Both the position numbers and the translations under genes were made by a program. From Betaproteobacteria bacterium Ga0077532 (GTDB lineage Bacteria > Pseudomonadota > Gammaproteobacteria > Burkholderiales > Ga0077523), in assembly GCA_001464895.1 (NCBI GenBank), contig LNEE01000048.1:62001-126000 (forward strand): a stretch of DNA of 64,000 bases. The letters are read 5' to 3'. Under the pieces are notes generated by a model, which had not been told where the DNA came from, did no database searches, and worked only from the letters and a program-made list of their open reading frames with translations. Shown piece by piece: positions 32,429-40,664 of the stretch. Every line of letters begins with the position of its first letter. Positions within the stretch are counted from its first letter, which is position 1.

Positions 32429-33610
32429 ATGGCGACAACGCTTAACACCGTGAAGGCTCGCGAATCCCTTCGGCCACGGCACGCGCCCTACTTCACCAAG
32501 CTCGGCGCCGGGCAGCATCTTGGCTTCCGGAAGGTCACGACCACGACCACGGGGGTCTGGGTGGCACGGCATCGGGACGAGGAGACGGGCGCGCAAGCCC
32601 TGCACAGTCTCGGAACCTTCGAGGAATTGGCCCCGACCGACCGATTCGCAGCGGCGCGGCAGGCGGCGGAAGACTGGTTCAAGCATCTCGGCCGCGGGGG
32701 GAAGGCGGAGGTCGTCACGGTCCGGATGGCCTGCGAACGCTATGTGGAACACGTCCGCGAGGATGGACGCGCCAAGACTGCCGACGAAATGGATGCGCGC
32801 TTCGGGCGCTGGGTGTACGCGGACAAGAAACTCGCGGCGCTGCCCCTGCCGAAGCTGACGCAAGAGAAGGTGATCGCGTGGCGGCGAAACCTGCGGAAGA
32901 CGCCGGCCCCCGTCGGGCGCTCGAAGGAGAACACGGAAACCCGCGACCGCTCGGAAAGCTCAGTCAACCGGGATTCCACAGCGCTGCGGGCTGCGCTGAA
33001 CTTCGCGCATGATCGGGGCTGGGTCACTTCCGACATGGCGTGGCGCGTGGCCCTGCGGCCCACGAAGAACGCGGACGGTCGGCGCGATGCCTATCTGGAC
33101 CGCGAGCAGCGGCGCGCGCTTATCAAGGCGGCGGATACGTCCCTCGGCAGTTTCCTGACCGCGCTATCCCTCGTCCCCCTGCGGCCCGGCGCACTTGCGG
33201 CCCTGACCGTCGCGAATTTCGATCGGAAGCTCGGGGTGCTGTCCATCGGCAAGGACAAGACCGGCCAAGCCCGGCGCATCGCGCTACCGGCGAAGACGGC
33301 GGCTTTCTTCGCAGCGCTCGCCAAGGACAAGTTACCCGGCGCGGCCTTGCTCACGCAGGACGGTGGGAAGGCATGGGACAAGGACGCATGGAAATGGCCC
33401 GTGAAGGATGCCGCGAAGGCGGCAGGGCTGGCCGACACCGTGACGGCATACTCCCTGCGGCATTCCACGATTACCGATCTTGTCTCGGGCGGGCTGGACC
33501 TGTTGACGGTGGCGCAGTTGAGCGGGACGAGTGTCGCGATGATCGAGAAACACTACGGCCACCTTCAAAGCGACCGAGCATCTGCAGCACTGGAAATGCT
33601 GGCACTCTGA
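32429..33610 (+). CDS. int: Tyrosine-type site-specific integrase
   Basis: Catalyses integration and excision of the element at tRNA-Arg. The 393-aa protein has an N-terminal arm-binding region, a core-binding domain (about 95-205) and the C-terminal catalytic domain. Residues visible: R252 (VPLRPGALAAL), a Lys in GKDKTGQARR, R344 (SLRHSTI) and the nucleophile Y376 (IEKHYGHL). The first box II His is Y341 and the GH position is T367, as in some Burkholderia-type integrases. The ATG at 32429 has GGAGGG upstream; an in-frame TTG at 32405 falls in the TTTGGACAC repeat. It lies 120 bases from the left att copy. Confidence 0.93.
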   Translation: MATTLNTVKARESLRPRHAPYFTKLGAGQHLGFRKVTTTTTGVWVARHRDEETGAQALHSLGTFEELAPTDRFAAARQAAEDWFKHLGRGGKAEVVTVRMACERYVEHVREDGRAKTADEMDARFGRWVYADKKLAALPLPKLTQEKVIAWRRNLRKTPAPVGRSKENTETRDRSESSVNRDSTALRAALNFAHDRGWVTSDMAWRVALRPTKNADGRRDAYLDREQRRALIKAADTSLGSFLTALSLVPLRPGALAALTVANFDRKLGVLSIGKDKTGQARRIALPAKTAAFFAALAKDKLPGAALLTQDGGKAWDKDAWKWPVKDAAKAAGLADTVTAYSLRHSTITDLVSGGLDLLTVAQLSGTSVAMIEKHYGHLQSDRASAALEMLAL

Positions 33611-33707
33611 CCGAGTACGCCGCGCCTACCCCGACGGGGGGAAAACCAGGATCCCTTGCCTGGCTGGCGCGGTTTCCTGCTGCAAGGGCTCGCCGAAGGG
33701 AGGCAAC

Positions 33708-34634
33708 ATGTCGGAGAACGACAAGGATAAAGCGCGGGTTTCGAAGGCACCGGCGCCGATTTCACCCGTCAGGTCGGCTCCGCTTGTTAAGGTTGGAAAC
33801 GGGAGGGCCCCCGTCTCCGGTCCTAAACCCGCCGACTGGGACATGTGGGAACGCATTCCAGTGGCCAATCTGAAGGCCGCGATTGCCGTTTCGCTTGGCT
33901 ATGAGCCGCCCGAAACCTTGGAGGAGGAGCAACTCTACAGCGAGGGCGGCGAGTATCGGAAGCGCATGCATGTCGCTCTTTCCCATGCGACCGCAGGAAA
34001 GCTTCACCTATTCAGATCGGGGGCAATCAAACCCGGCGCACAGGTTGAACTGGCTGTTTTCGCTGAATGGGCGCTTTCACTGGGATGGATGTTGCCCGAG
34101 AGATTTCCGGGTGTCGCTGCTGCGGCCTTCGCTGCGTGGAAGCGTAAGGATCTCTGGAGCGAGCGTGAATTGCGTGATCTCTGCTGTGGGCTGATTCCCG
34201 ACCGATCGAGCCCTGCAACAGACGAACTGAACGAGGCGGAGGAGGCGATCCGGCGCGCCCTCATTGCAAGGGCGCTTCGAGCCATCGAGCCGATGTACTC
34301 GACTGCTGCCGATCGGTTGGCAGGGCGTGCGCGATTCTTCTCGCCGCAAGAGGCGATTCCTTGGGCGGCAGCGCGGTTTCCGGGACGGTTTCCGTTTGAA
34401 CCTGAAGCGATGAAGGTGGAAGACTTGGCGGCCGCCGAGAGGCCATTGGCACCCAAGGCCAAGAACACCCTCCTGAAAATCATATCGGCACTCGCTAAGG
34501 GATTGAACTTAGACCTGTCGCAACCGAGCAAGTCCGCAGTAATAATCGCCCGACTGACGGAAGAGAACGGTGCCCCCGTGGGTGCCCGGGCAATCGAGGA
34601 TTACCTGAAGGAAGCAAGAGCGCTGACGGCGTGA
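33708..34634 (+). CDS. Element-borne protein of unknown function
   Basis: No function recognised. The 308-aa product has a basic, Pro-rich start, then WDMWERIPVANLKAAIAVSLGYEPP, a pattern I associate with hypothetical proteins of proteobacterial integrative elements. A helical middle part and a C-terminal stretch (LLKIISALAKGLNLDL ... IEDYLKEARAL) follow. There is no membrane segment or signal peptide. GGGAGGCAAC precedes the ATG. Its place between integrase and AlpA suggests a role in replication or its control. Confidence 0.75.
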   Translation: MSENDKDKARVSKAPAPISPVRSAPLVKVGNGRAPVSGPKPADWDMWERIPVANLKAAIAVSLGYEPPETLEEEQLYSEGGEYRKRMHVALSHATAGKLHLFRSGAIKPGAQVELAVFAEWALSLGWMLPERFPGVAAAAFAAWKRKDLWSERELRDLCCGLIPDRSSPATDELNEAEEAIRRALIARALRAIEPMYSTAADRLAGRARFFSPQEAIPWAAARFPGRFPFEPEAMKVEDLAAAERPLAPKAKNTLLKIISALAKGLNLDLSQPSKSAVIIARLTEENGAPVGARAIEDYLKEARALTA

Positions 34635-34646
34635 TCAAGGCGTGAC

Positions 34647-34677
34647 CGAATATTCGTAGAGACTTATCGAATATTCG
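34647..34677 (+). promoter_or_regulatory. Twin palindromic operators upstream of the AlpA gene
   Basis: The palindrome CGAATATTCG occurs twice (34647-34656 and 34668-34677), with starts 21 bases apart, i.e. two helical turns. It sits in the 106-base gap before the AlpA-type gene. This spacing fits cooperative binding of two repressor dimers; the element's XRE-type protein or AlpA itself are the obvious candidates. Confidence 0.65.
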
Positions 34678-34740
34678 CGAACCCGGAAACGCCATGTGAA
34701 GAATTGCAAGCCATCCCCTGACGCCTGAGGAGGCACAGAG

Positions 34741-34998
34741 ATGGCTGCAACGATTCTTCGCTATAACAGCAATCCCCCTCCGTCTGTCCGCTCCGAAACC
34801 GGACTGCCCCGCTCTTCCCTATACGCAAAAATCAAAGCGGGGCTCTTCCCCCGCCCCGTCAGACTCGGCCCGCGCACGGCCGGGTGGCCTGCGAATGAGG
34901 TCGCGGCGCTGAATGCGGCCCGGATCGCCGGTAAGTCGGACGACGAAATTCGAGCGTTGGTACGGAAGCTCGAAGCCGCACGCGCATCGGCAGCGTGA
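34741..34998 (+). CDS. AlpA-family excisionase/transcriptional regulator
   Basis: Small MerR-like winged-helix DNA-binding protein of 85 aa. VRSETGLPRSSLYAKIKAG followed by FPRPVRLGPRTAGWPANEV is the AlpA signature. Members of the family activate integrase genes or act as excisionases. GAGGAGGCACAG precedes the ATG. It is the first gene of the apparent replication operon (34741-37686). Confidence 0.88.
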   Translation: MAATILRYNSNPPPSVRSETGLPRSSLYAKIKAGLFPRPVRLGPRTAGWPANEVAALNAARIAGKSDDEIRALVRKLEAARASAA

Positions 34999-35007
34999 GG
35001 TGCCGAC

Positions 35008-35229
35008 ATGCAATTTCTATACTCCGAAAGAAATGCGGCCCGGGGTGGTGCCCAGGCCGCTGAGGCGAAACAAGGAAGCGTCGCAACGGTTGCCGACTCG
35101 ACAGGGGCAATTGTGCCGACGCCCTCGAGTTGCATCAAGCATCTGATCGTCCGCGCTGCAGTGTGGGGTGTTCTTAGCGTGCCCGTCGCCGAATGGTTGA
35201 TTCGTGTCGGAGGGCTGTGCGATGAGTAG
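35008..35229 (+). CDS. Small conserved-looking element protein
   Basis: The 73-aa product has a polar N-terminal half and a hydrophobic C-terminal half (HLIVRAAVWGVLSVPVAEWL) that could be a membrane or amphipathic helix. Function unknown. Proteins with a similar C-terminus occur between alpA and primase genes in related elements, from memory of the arrangement. It starts 10 bases after the AlpA gene and overlaps the primase gene by eight bases. Confidence 0.65.
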   Translation: MQFLYSERNAARGGAQAAEAKQGSVATVADSTGAIVPTPSSCIKHLIVRAAVWGVLSVPVAEWLIRVGGLCDE

Positions 35230-35521
35230 CCCTCGATTCTTCTCCCGGTCGGCATTCGATCGCGGCCGTCTCCCTCGGCCCGCCGAATACTTCGATGCGG
35301 CCGGTATCAAGCTCTCGGCTGCAGGTACGTGGCGAAATGCTCTGTGTCCCTTCCATGATGACCATCATCCGTCCCTGCGGGTGCGCATTGAGACCGGCGC
35401 ATTCCGTTGCATGACCTGCGGCGCGAATGGGAGCGATGTGCTCGCTTTCCATATGCGTCGGCACGGACTGACCTTCATCGAAGCGGCGAAGGCGCTCGGC
35501 GCGTGGGAGGGCAGGCGATGA
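35222..35521 (+). CDS. CHC2 zinc-finger primase fragment
   Basis: The 99-aa protein consists of a CHC2-type zinc-binding domain like the N-terminus of DnaG: C42-P-F-H45 ... C63-M-T-C66, with the typical HPSLRV and DVLAF strands. DNA primases use this domain to read template. It has no TOPRIM part; that function lies in the next gene, whose start overlaps this stop (ATGA). The two genes thus look like a split primase. Start ATG at 35222; an earlier ATG at 35204 would add six residues. Confidence 0.88.
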   Translation: MSSPRFFSRSAFDRGRLPRPAEYFDAAGIKLSAAGTWRNALCPFHDDHHPSLRVRIETGAFRCMTCGANGSDVLAFHMRRHGLTFIEAAKALGAWEGRR

Positions 35522-37686
35522 CTCGCACGCAAGAAACATCGAAGGAAGCCGCCCGTCGGCTTGCCGCCAGAGCGATTTGTGACGGTTTCGAACCCGAAGC
35601 GCTACACGCCTACACGGATGGGGAGGGCGCGCCCGTGTACTGGCGCATCCGGCTGAAGCATCGCGAAACCGGAGAGAAATGGATTCGACCGATGAAGCAC
35701 AACGGCGATGCTTATGTACTGGGAGAGCCCGCATTCCCCGATGGCAAGATCCTTTACCTGAGGGATACACTTTCGGAAAACCCAGACGTGCCTGTAATCG
35801 TCACCGAAGGTGAGTTCAAGGCCGACAAGCTTGCCCCACTGGGTCTAGTCGTGACCACGTCTGGCGGCGCGGACTCTGCGGCAAAGGCAGATTGGCGCCC
35901 GCTTGCGGGACGTGCCGTCTTGGTTTGGCCGGACAACGATTCGGCTGGTGCCGGCTACGCCGATGCCGTCGCCTCGATCCTTCTGCCGCTGGGATGCACA
36001 GTGCGCATACTGGATGTGGCGGCGCTGAATCTGCCGCCGAAGGGCGATGCAGTGGACTGGCTGGCGCGGCACCCGGCAGCGACTGCTGCGGACGTTCTAC
36101 GTCTGCCGTCTCGGCCTGTTACAGCTGCGCCAGGCGCCACAGTGCGGGCGCCGGAGGGTCGACGACGTGCAGAAAATTGGATCCCCGCGCCGGTCCATCC
36201 TGACGATTCCTGGCCTGATCCGGAGCCTCTACCGAGCGGGGATATCTCAGTCCAAGCGTTCGATCTGGCCCTATTGCCCGACACCTTGCGGCCGTGGGTC
36301 GCGGACATCTGCGAACGGTTGCAGTGCCCCGCAGATTTCGTCGCCGTGCCCGTTGTTGTTGCGCTGGGTTCGCTGATCGGGCGGAAGGTCGGAATCCGGC
36401 CGCAAGCGATGACCGACTGGATTCAATACCCGAACGTCTGGGGCTGCATCATCGGTCGGCCCGGCACCATGAAGAGTCCCGCGGTTGCGGAGGCGCTTCG
36501 CCCCCTGCGCCGGATCGAAGCACGCGCCCTGGCAGAGTATGACGCGCGGATGCGCGACTTCGAAGGCGAGGCGGAGCTTGCGAAGCTGCGGCGGGACGCT
36601 GCAAGGGCAACGGCCGTGAAGCAGATGAGGGGCAAGAATCCCGATGCGGTAACCGTTGAAGACCTTCGCGTCGATACGCCCGACACCCCGATTCTCCGGC
36701 GCTACACGGCGAACGATTCGAGCCACGAAGCGCTGGGCGAGTTGATGCGGCAGAACCCGAACGGGCTATTGATCGAGCGGGACGAACTGGCGTCGATGCT
36801 CTCGCACCTTTCGCGTGAGGAGAACGCTAGTGCCCGCGGATTTTTTCTCACGGGAGCCGACGCGGCATCGGGCTACACGTTCGACCGGATCGGGCGCGGG
36901 CTCAATCTGCGCGTGCCCGTCGTCTGCCTGTCGATGCTTGGTACGACGCAACCCGGGCGAATCGCGTCATACCTCCGGCAAGCGATCGTCGGCGGGGACG
37001 GTGACGACGGACTGATGCAGCGATTCGGCCTGATCGTCTGGCCGGACCACGGGAGCGAATGGCGCAACGTGGACCGCTGGCCGGACACCGCGGCGCGCAC
37101 TGCCGCGTGCGAAGTATTCGAGCGACTAGAAGCGCTCGCCCCTGCGAGCATCGGCGCAACGGTCGAGGACGAGTGCGCGTATCTGCGATTTGCGCCGGAC
37201 GCGCTGGAAGCCTTCACCGAGTGGCGCGTCAGTCTTGAGGAGAAGGTGCGATCGGGCGACCTGCATCCGGCGCTGGAATCGCATCTGTCCAAGTACCGCA
37301 AGACCGTGCCGGCGCTCGCGCTCATCTTCCATCTCGCGGATGGTGGGTCCGGCCCTGCAACGCGGGGAGCGGCGCTGCGGGCCCTCGCATGGTCCGACTA
37401 CCTCGAAAGCCACGCGCGACGCTGCTATGGAGCGCTGAAGGCGTCAGACAACGATGCGGCGCGGCGCATCCTTGCCCGAATTGCGGCGGGGGATCTGAGC
37501 GACGGATTCCGGGCGCGGGACATCACGCAACGGGATTGGTCCGGGCTGACGGACGGGCCCGCGGTCCGCGATGCGCTGGGGCTGATGGTCGATTTCGGTT
37601 GGCTGGCTGAGGCGCCGTCGGCACCCGGCGCGCCGGGGCGCCCGAGCGTAACGTACCGTATCAACCCGAAGGGCGCGGCGCGATGA
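35518..37686 (+). CDS. TOPRIM-DUF3987 primase-helicase
   Basis: Putative replication protein of the element, 722 aa. The N-terminal third is TOPRIM-like (VPVIVTEGEFKADKL, LVVTTSGGADS, AVLVWPDNDSAGAGYAD). The rest matches the DUF3987 ATPase layout: ADFVAVPVVVALGSLIGRKVG, the P-loop-like GRPGTMKSPAV, LLIERDELASMLSHL and GDGDDGLMQRFGLIVWPD. With the CHC2 protein it should prime and unwind DNA. The start overlaps the upstream stop. The following 138-aa gene overlaps its stop (ATGA). Confidence 0.85.
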   Translation: MTRTQETSKEAARRLAARAICDGFEPEALHAYTDGEGAPVYWRIRLKHRETGEKWIRPMKHNGDAYVLGEPAFPDGKILYLRDTLSENPDVPVIVTEGEFKADKLAPLGLVVTTSGGADSAAKADWRPLAGRAVLVWPDNDSAGAGYADAVASILLPLGCTVRILDVAALNLPPKGDAVDWLARHPAATAADVLRLPSRPVTAAPGATVRAPEGRRRAENWIPAPVHPDDSWPDPEPLPSGDISVQAFDLALLPDTLRPWVADICERLQCPADFVAVPVVVALGSLIGRKVGIRPQAMTDWIQYPNVWGCIIGRPGTMKSPAVAEALRPLRRIEARALAEYDARMRDFEGEAELAKLRRDAARATAVKQMRGKNPDAVTVEDLRVDTPDTPILRRYTANDSSHEALGELMRQNPNGLLIERDELASMLSHLSREENASARGFFLTGADAASGYTFDRIGRGLNLRVPVVCLSMLGTTQPGRIASYLRQAIVGGDGDDGLMQRFGLIVWPDHGSEWRNVDRWPDTAARTAACEVFERLEALAPASIGATVEDECAYLRFAPDALEAFTEWRVSLEEKVRSGDLHPALESHLSKYRKTVPALALIFHLADGGSGPATRGAALRALAWSDYLESHARRCYGALKASDNDAARRILARIAAGDLSDGFRARDITQRDWSGLTDGPAVRDALGLMVDFGWLAEAPSAPGAPGRPSVTYRINPKGAAR

Positions 37687-38099
37687 AATGGCTTGCGCGA
37701 CTGAAGGAACACCGCGAAGAAGAAAGCGCGCTACCCGGGCGCCTTCGAAACCCTCGAAATGGGGGTTCTGAGGGTTTTGAAGGTGGGTGGGTAGCCCGCA
37801 TTCCGTCCAGCGAACAAGAGCGGCCGACCGGCGATGCAATTCGAGACGAAATCGAAAGGCATCTCGTTGCGTTACTGTACGACGCGCCGGACGAGATCCC
37901 GGAGGCGCTGGAGGTTGCAATGCGCGACCCCAGTGAAGCGCTAGAATGCTTTCGGTCGATGGTAGCAATGGCTAGTGCTATGTCCACGAATCAAACGATG
38001 TCGCGTGCGCGCGATTGCGATCGTTCCTCAATATCCACCCATGGATACCCCGTCCCCACAGAATCCGCATATGGATTCCGACCGAGTAAAGATCGTTGA
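37683..38099 (+). CDS. Small element protein following the helicase
   Basis: Unrecognised 138-aa protein. After a charged start it has a low-complexity Gly/Asn-rich stretch (RNPRNGGSEGFEGGWVARI, about residues 22-40), then a helical part (IRDEIERHLVALLYDAPDEI). The DNA at 37759-37791 is very G-rich. The start overlaps the helicase stop by four bases, so it belongs to the replication operon. Its 3' end overlaps the start of the XRE gene. Confidence 0.6.
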   Translation: MKWLARLKEHREEESALPGRLRNPRNGGSEGFEGGWVARIPSSEQERPTGDAIRDEIERHLVALLYDAPDEIPEALEVAMRDPSEALECFRSMVAMASAMSTNQTMSRARDCDRSSISTHGYPVPTESAYGFRPSKDR

Positions 38100-38439
38100 T
38101 GCCATCACGCTCCGGACCATGGCAATCGTCCGAGAGAATTTGCATCGACTACGCGAGCACGCGGGCAGTCCGACCCTTCAGGAAATCGCGACAAAGGCAG
38201 GGGTTGGGTATGGCACGTTGCATCGACTAGTTACCGGCACCGCCGGGCCGTCAGGCAAGAATCCTCCGCCAAATCTCGACACATTGGCTCCGTTGGCCCA
38301 CTACTTTGGGCTTGAGCCGTGGCAGTTGCTCGTTCCGAATGTGAATCCGGAGTCACCGCCGACACTTGTTACGCAGTCGGCGAGATCCGAGCCTGCTCAC
38401 TCACGTACTGGGAGACGAACGAGCGTGGAAAAAGCATGA
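38071..38439 (+). CDS. XRE-type (lambda-repressor-like) transcriptional regulator
   Basis: The 122-aa protein contains a Cro/CI helix-turn-helix: NLHRLREHAG, then LQEIATKAGVGYGTLHRLVTG, then NLDTLAPLAHYFGLEPWQLL. The C-terminus is polar and probably disordered. Starts at 38041 and 38071 are both possible; neither has a strong ribosome-binding site. It may repress the element's own promoters, for example through the twin palindromes at 34647-34677. Its stop overlaps the start of the Rap1a-like gene. Confidence 0.8.
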   Translation: MDSDRVKIVDAITLRTMAIVRENLHRLREHAGSPTLQEIATKAGVGYGTLHRLVTGTAGPSGKNPPPNLDTLAPLAHYFGLEPWQLLVPNVNPESPPTLVTQSARSEPAHSRTGRRTSVEKA

Positions 38440-38807
38440 ACTGGCGACCTTTTTCGGTGGCTTGCATGGTCGCCCTTTCGTCGATGGCATCTGCGCAATC
38501 GGGGAACGAGCTTCTCGCCACCTGTAGCCATCTCTCCAACCCAAAGATGGAGACTGTTTACGATGCTGGTCGTTGTGCCGGATTTATCGAGGGTTCAATG
38601 CGTACCATGGAAGTCTTCATGATGACCCTTCGAACGATCGACCCGACCTGGGTCCAACCTTACTGCATCCCGCCCAAGGCAACTTACAATCAAATTACAG
38701 CCGTGTTTGCCAGACATTTGGAACAACACCCAGAAACGCGTCACCAAAGTTCTGGCGTACTCTTCCTTCTTGCGATGAGCAAAGCCTTCCCCTGCCGAAA
38801 GAACTAG
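38436..38807 (+). CDS. Rap1a/Tai-family secreted protein (orphan immunity-type)
   Basis: The 123-aa precursor has a Sec signal peptide (VACMVALSSMASAQSG). The mature part matches the Rap1a pattern: GNELLATC near its start, AGRCAGFIEGSMRTM, YCIPPKATYNQITAVF and HLEQHPETRHQSSGVLFL, ending AMSKAFPC with four-plus cysteines. Rap1a and Tai4 neutralise type VI amidase effectors in the periplasm, but many members have no known role. No effector gene is adjacent. Overlap with the XRE gene is ATGA. Confidence 0.75.
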   Translation: MNWRPFSVACMVALSSMASAQSGNELLATCSHLSNPKMETVYDAGRCAGFIEGSMRTMEVFMMTLRTIDPTWVQPYCIPPKATYNQITAVFARHLEQHPETRHQSSGVLFLLAMSKAFPCRKN

Positions 38808-39178
38808 AGAAACAGGCGCGCGGACATGACCTTTGGCTACCGCGCCGGGGCCGACACAATCCGATTCTCGGTTCCCGGAGGCTCCCAGAGATTCCCGCAC
38901 TCGGTCTGAGCGGCAGGGATCGCCGTCGCGGCGATCTAGGTGATTCCGTAACGGCGGATCTTCTGCTCCCGTTGATGGGCGTGCGTCATCCCGCGTAGAT
39001 GGGAGCGTAGCGCGGTACTTGAAGAATGCTCCTACGGCATCGTGTCCCCCACCGGCTTGGCCAATAGCGCCCTGACCGTCGCCGCCATCCCGGGCGCCAC
39101 CACCCGCCCCTCGTCAATCTCCGCCAGCAATCGGGAACCCGATTTGCCAAATGATTTCGTATTCAGTGGAGGCGCGAC
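38808..39178. other. 371-bp gap without a supported gene
   Basis: A 28-codon open frame (ATG at 38826, MTFGYRAGADTIRFSVPGG...) has no recognisable similarity. On the minus strand the segment 39032-39168 has protein-like codon use but no in-frame ATG or GTG start and overlaps the promoter region of the next gene. Nothing else was seen. Confidence 0.4.
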
Positions 39179-39802
39179 ATGCCTAGAGGCGGATTGCGTT
39201 ACGGTGCTGGGCGGCCGGGGTGGCATCGGAAGGCTGAGGCGTCTCTGTCGCTGGATGTGCGACGACTGGCGCGCTTGGGCTATCTGCGGGCAGGTATGAG
39301 CTACGGGTGGACATGGCGCGACGGCTACGGCGACGTTGTCGGCACCATTGCGGTGGCTGTGCCCGACGCTTGCCGCGTGCTTCTGTCGTATCGCTGGACG
39401 CCCTATGCGGGCGAGCCGCAACGCGTATGTTGCAGCGTCCCACTGTGTCGGACCCGATGCAACTATGGCGCGTCTCGCGTCTGGTTTACGTGCCCCGAGT
39501 GCGATCGACGATGCGCGCTGATTTACTTCGGGGCGCCCGGTGGGCAATACGGATGCAGGAGGTGCGCCGTTGTTGCCTACGCGTCGCAGTCCGAGGATTG
39601 GATCGATCGGCTGTACCGGAAGCAGCAGAAGCTAGCGAAGCGAATGGCTGTTGGCGCTGATGACTGCATCTGGCGACGGCCGAAGGGCATGCACCAATCA
39701 ACCTACGGGCGACTTACTGAACAGTTCTTCGAGATCGAGGAAGCTCGGGACCAAGCGATCTTTTACCGGATTGAGCAGCGGCTACAGGCACGTTGTCGAT
39801 AA
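39179..39802 (+). CDS. Zinc-ribbon protein of unknown function
   Basis: The 207-aa product starts MPRGGLRYGAGRPGWHRKAE. The centre holds a beta-strand-rich region with cysteines arranged as a zinc ribbon (VWFTCPECDRRCALIYF ... GQYGCRRC). The C-terminus is helical and basic (LYRKQQKLAKRM ... RPKGMHQSTYGRLTEQF). Proteins with this layout are common in proteobacterial integrative elements and plasmids, and nucleic acid binding is plausible. GGAGGCGCGAC directly before the ATG supports the start. Confidence 0.75.
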   Translation: MPRGGLRYGAGRPGWHRKAEASLSLDVRRLARLGYLRAGMSYGWTWRDGYGDVVGTIAVAVPDACRVLLSYRWTPYAGEPQRVCCSVPLCRTRCNYGASRVWFTCPECDRRCALIYFGAPGGQYGCRRCAVVAYASQSEDWIDRLYRKQQKLAKRMAVGADDCIWRRPKGMHQSTYGRLTEQFFEIEEARDQAIFYRIEQRLQARCR

Positions 39803-40023
39803 ACGAGACGATGCACCCAATCGATTGCGTGGTGGCGGCAGAAATGTGAATTGGTGCCCCACGTCGGGAGATGGAGTCCGACGTTACCAAGTCCCGCATG
39901 TCTGTGACGGGACCCGCCTTGATCGTCCGTCTCTCGGACTGCGGATTCGTCCTTGCGGCGCAGCGATTGCACCTTAGGGCGCTTGTATGGCCCAACTACG
40001 CTAACGTCTACACGCGCCCCTGC

Positions 40024-40491
40024 TCAGGGAGAACCGCAAAAAATCTGTATCTCTTTGAAAGTGTCGCCGGTCGCGGATACCGATGTGTCCTCTGCGGTCC
40101 CGCCAAAAACCAGAGGGCCGCGCATTAGCGAAATGATCACAACACCAACGGGCTCACGCTCGGTTACCACAAGAGACGCGTTTACAACTTGGTTGTCGTC
40201 GGAGTAACACCAAAGATCCACGCGTTTCGCGTCAATCTTAGGCGCTCCCTTCCGCCAATCGTCGGTCTTGAAGCGTTTCACATGAGAGACACGGCACCGA
40301 TCCCACCCTGAGTCCCCAGATAGCGGGATAAAGAACGGCGAGTCATGAGGCCTGAACACTTTCTCCTCCCGCGTGGTTCCGTCGAGAACTCGGATCGAGA
40401 ATGAGCAGCCTACATCCGCAGCTAGGGGGCCGCTCATCAGTCCAGCGACTATCCCGAAGGCAGTCAGTGAAAAGGAGTGCGCTCTAGCCAT
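40024..40491 (-). CDS. Putative secreted protein of unknown function
   Basis: The 155-aa precursor has a signal peptide (FSLTAFGIVAGLMSGPLAA-DV). The mature part contains Cys pairs (VGCSFSIRV; WDRCRVSHV; DLWCYSDDN; IFCGSP) that could form disulfides. No family recognised. I start at the ATG at 40491, which gives a normal signal peptide; the frame is open for 29 more codons. Base composition is less GC-rich than the host genes. Confidence 0.6.
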   Translation of the reverse strand: MARAHSFSLTAFGIVAGLMSGPLAADVGCSFSIRVLDGTTREEKVFRPHDSPFFIPLSGDSGWDRCRVSHVKRFKTDDWRKGAPKIDAKRVDLWCYSDDNQVVNASLVVTEREPVGVVIISLMRGPLVFGGTAEDTSVSATGDTFKEIQIFCGSP

Positions 40492-40664
40492 TGGATCCAC
40501 CATTGGTTCGGATGGTGCGGCCAGCGACGTCCAGGTGCTTTGGGCTCGCATTTGTTCCGGTCCGTATGGTGATACCAAATGGCGAGATCAGGGGAATTGG
40601 ACATGCTTGTCAGTCGCAAACTGACTTTGTCCACACAGCGGGCGGTCGATCGGATTCATCGGGG

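Noticed and set aside
38573-38998. 141-codon plus-strand frame overlapping the Rap1a-like gene
   Set aside because: Its first half is an alternative frame of a gene with a signal peptide and family motifs; the second half shows nothing.
39032-39168. Possible small minus-strand gene (KSGSRLLAEIDEGRVVAPG...)
   Set aside because: Codon pattern is attractive, but there is no in-frame ATG or GTG start near it, and the region also carries the ribosome-binding site of the zinc-ribbon gene.
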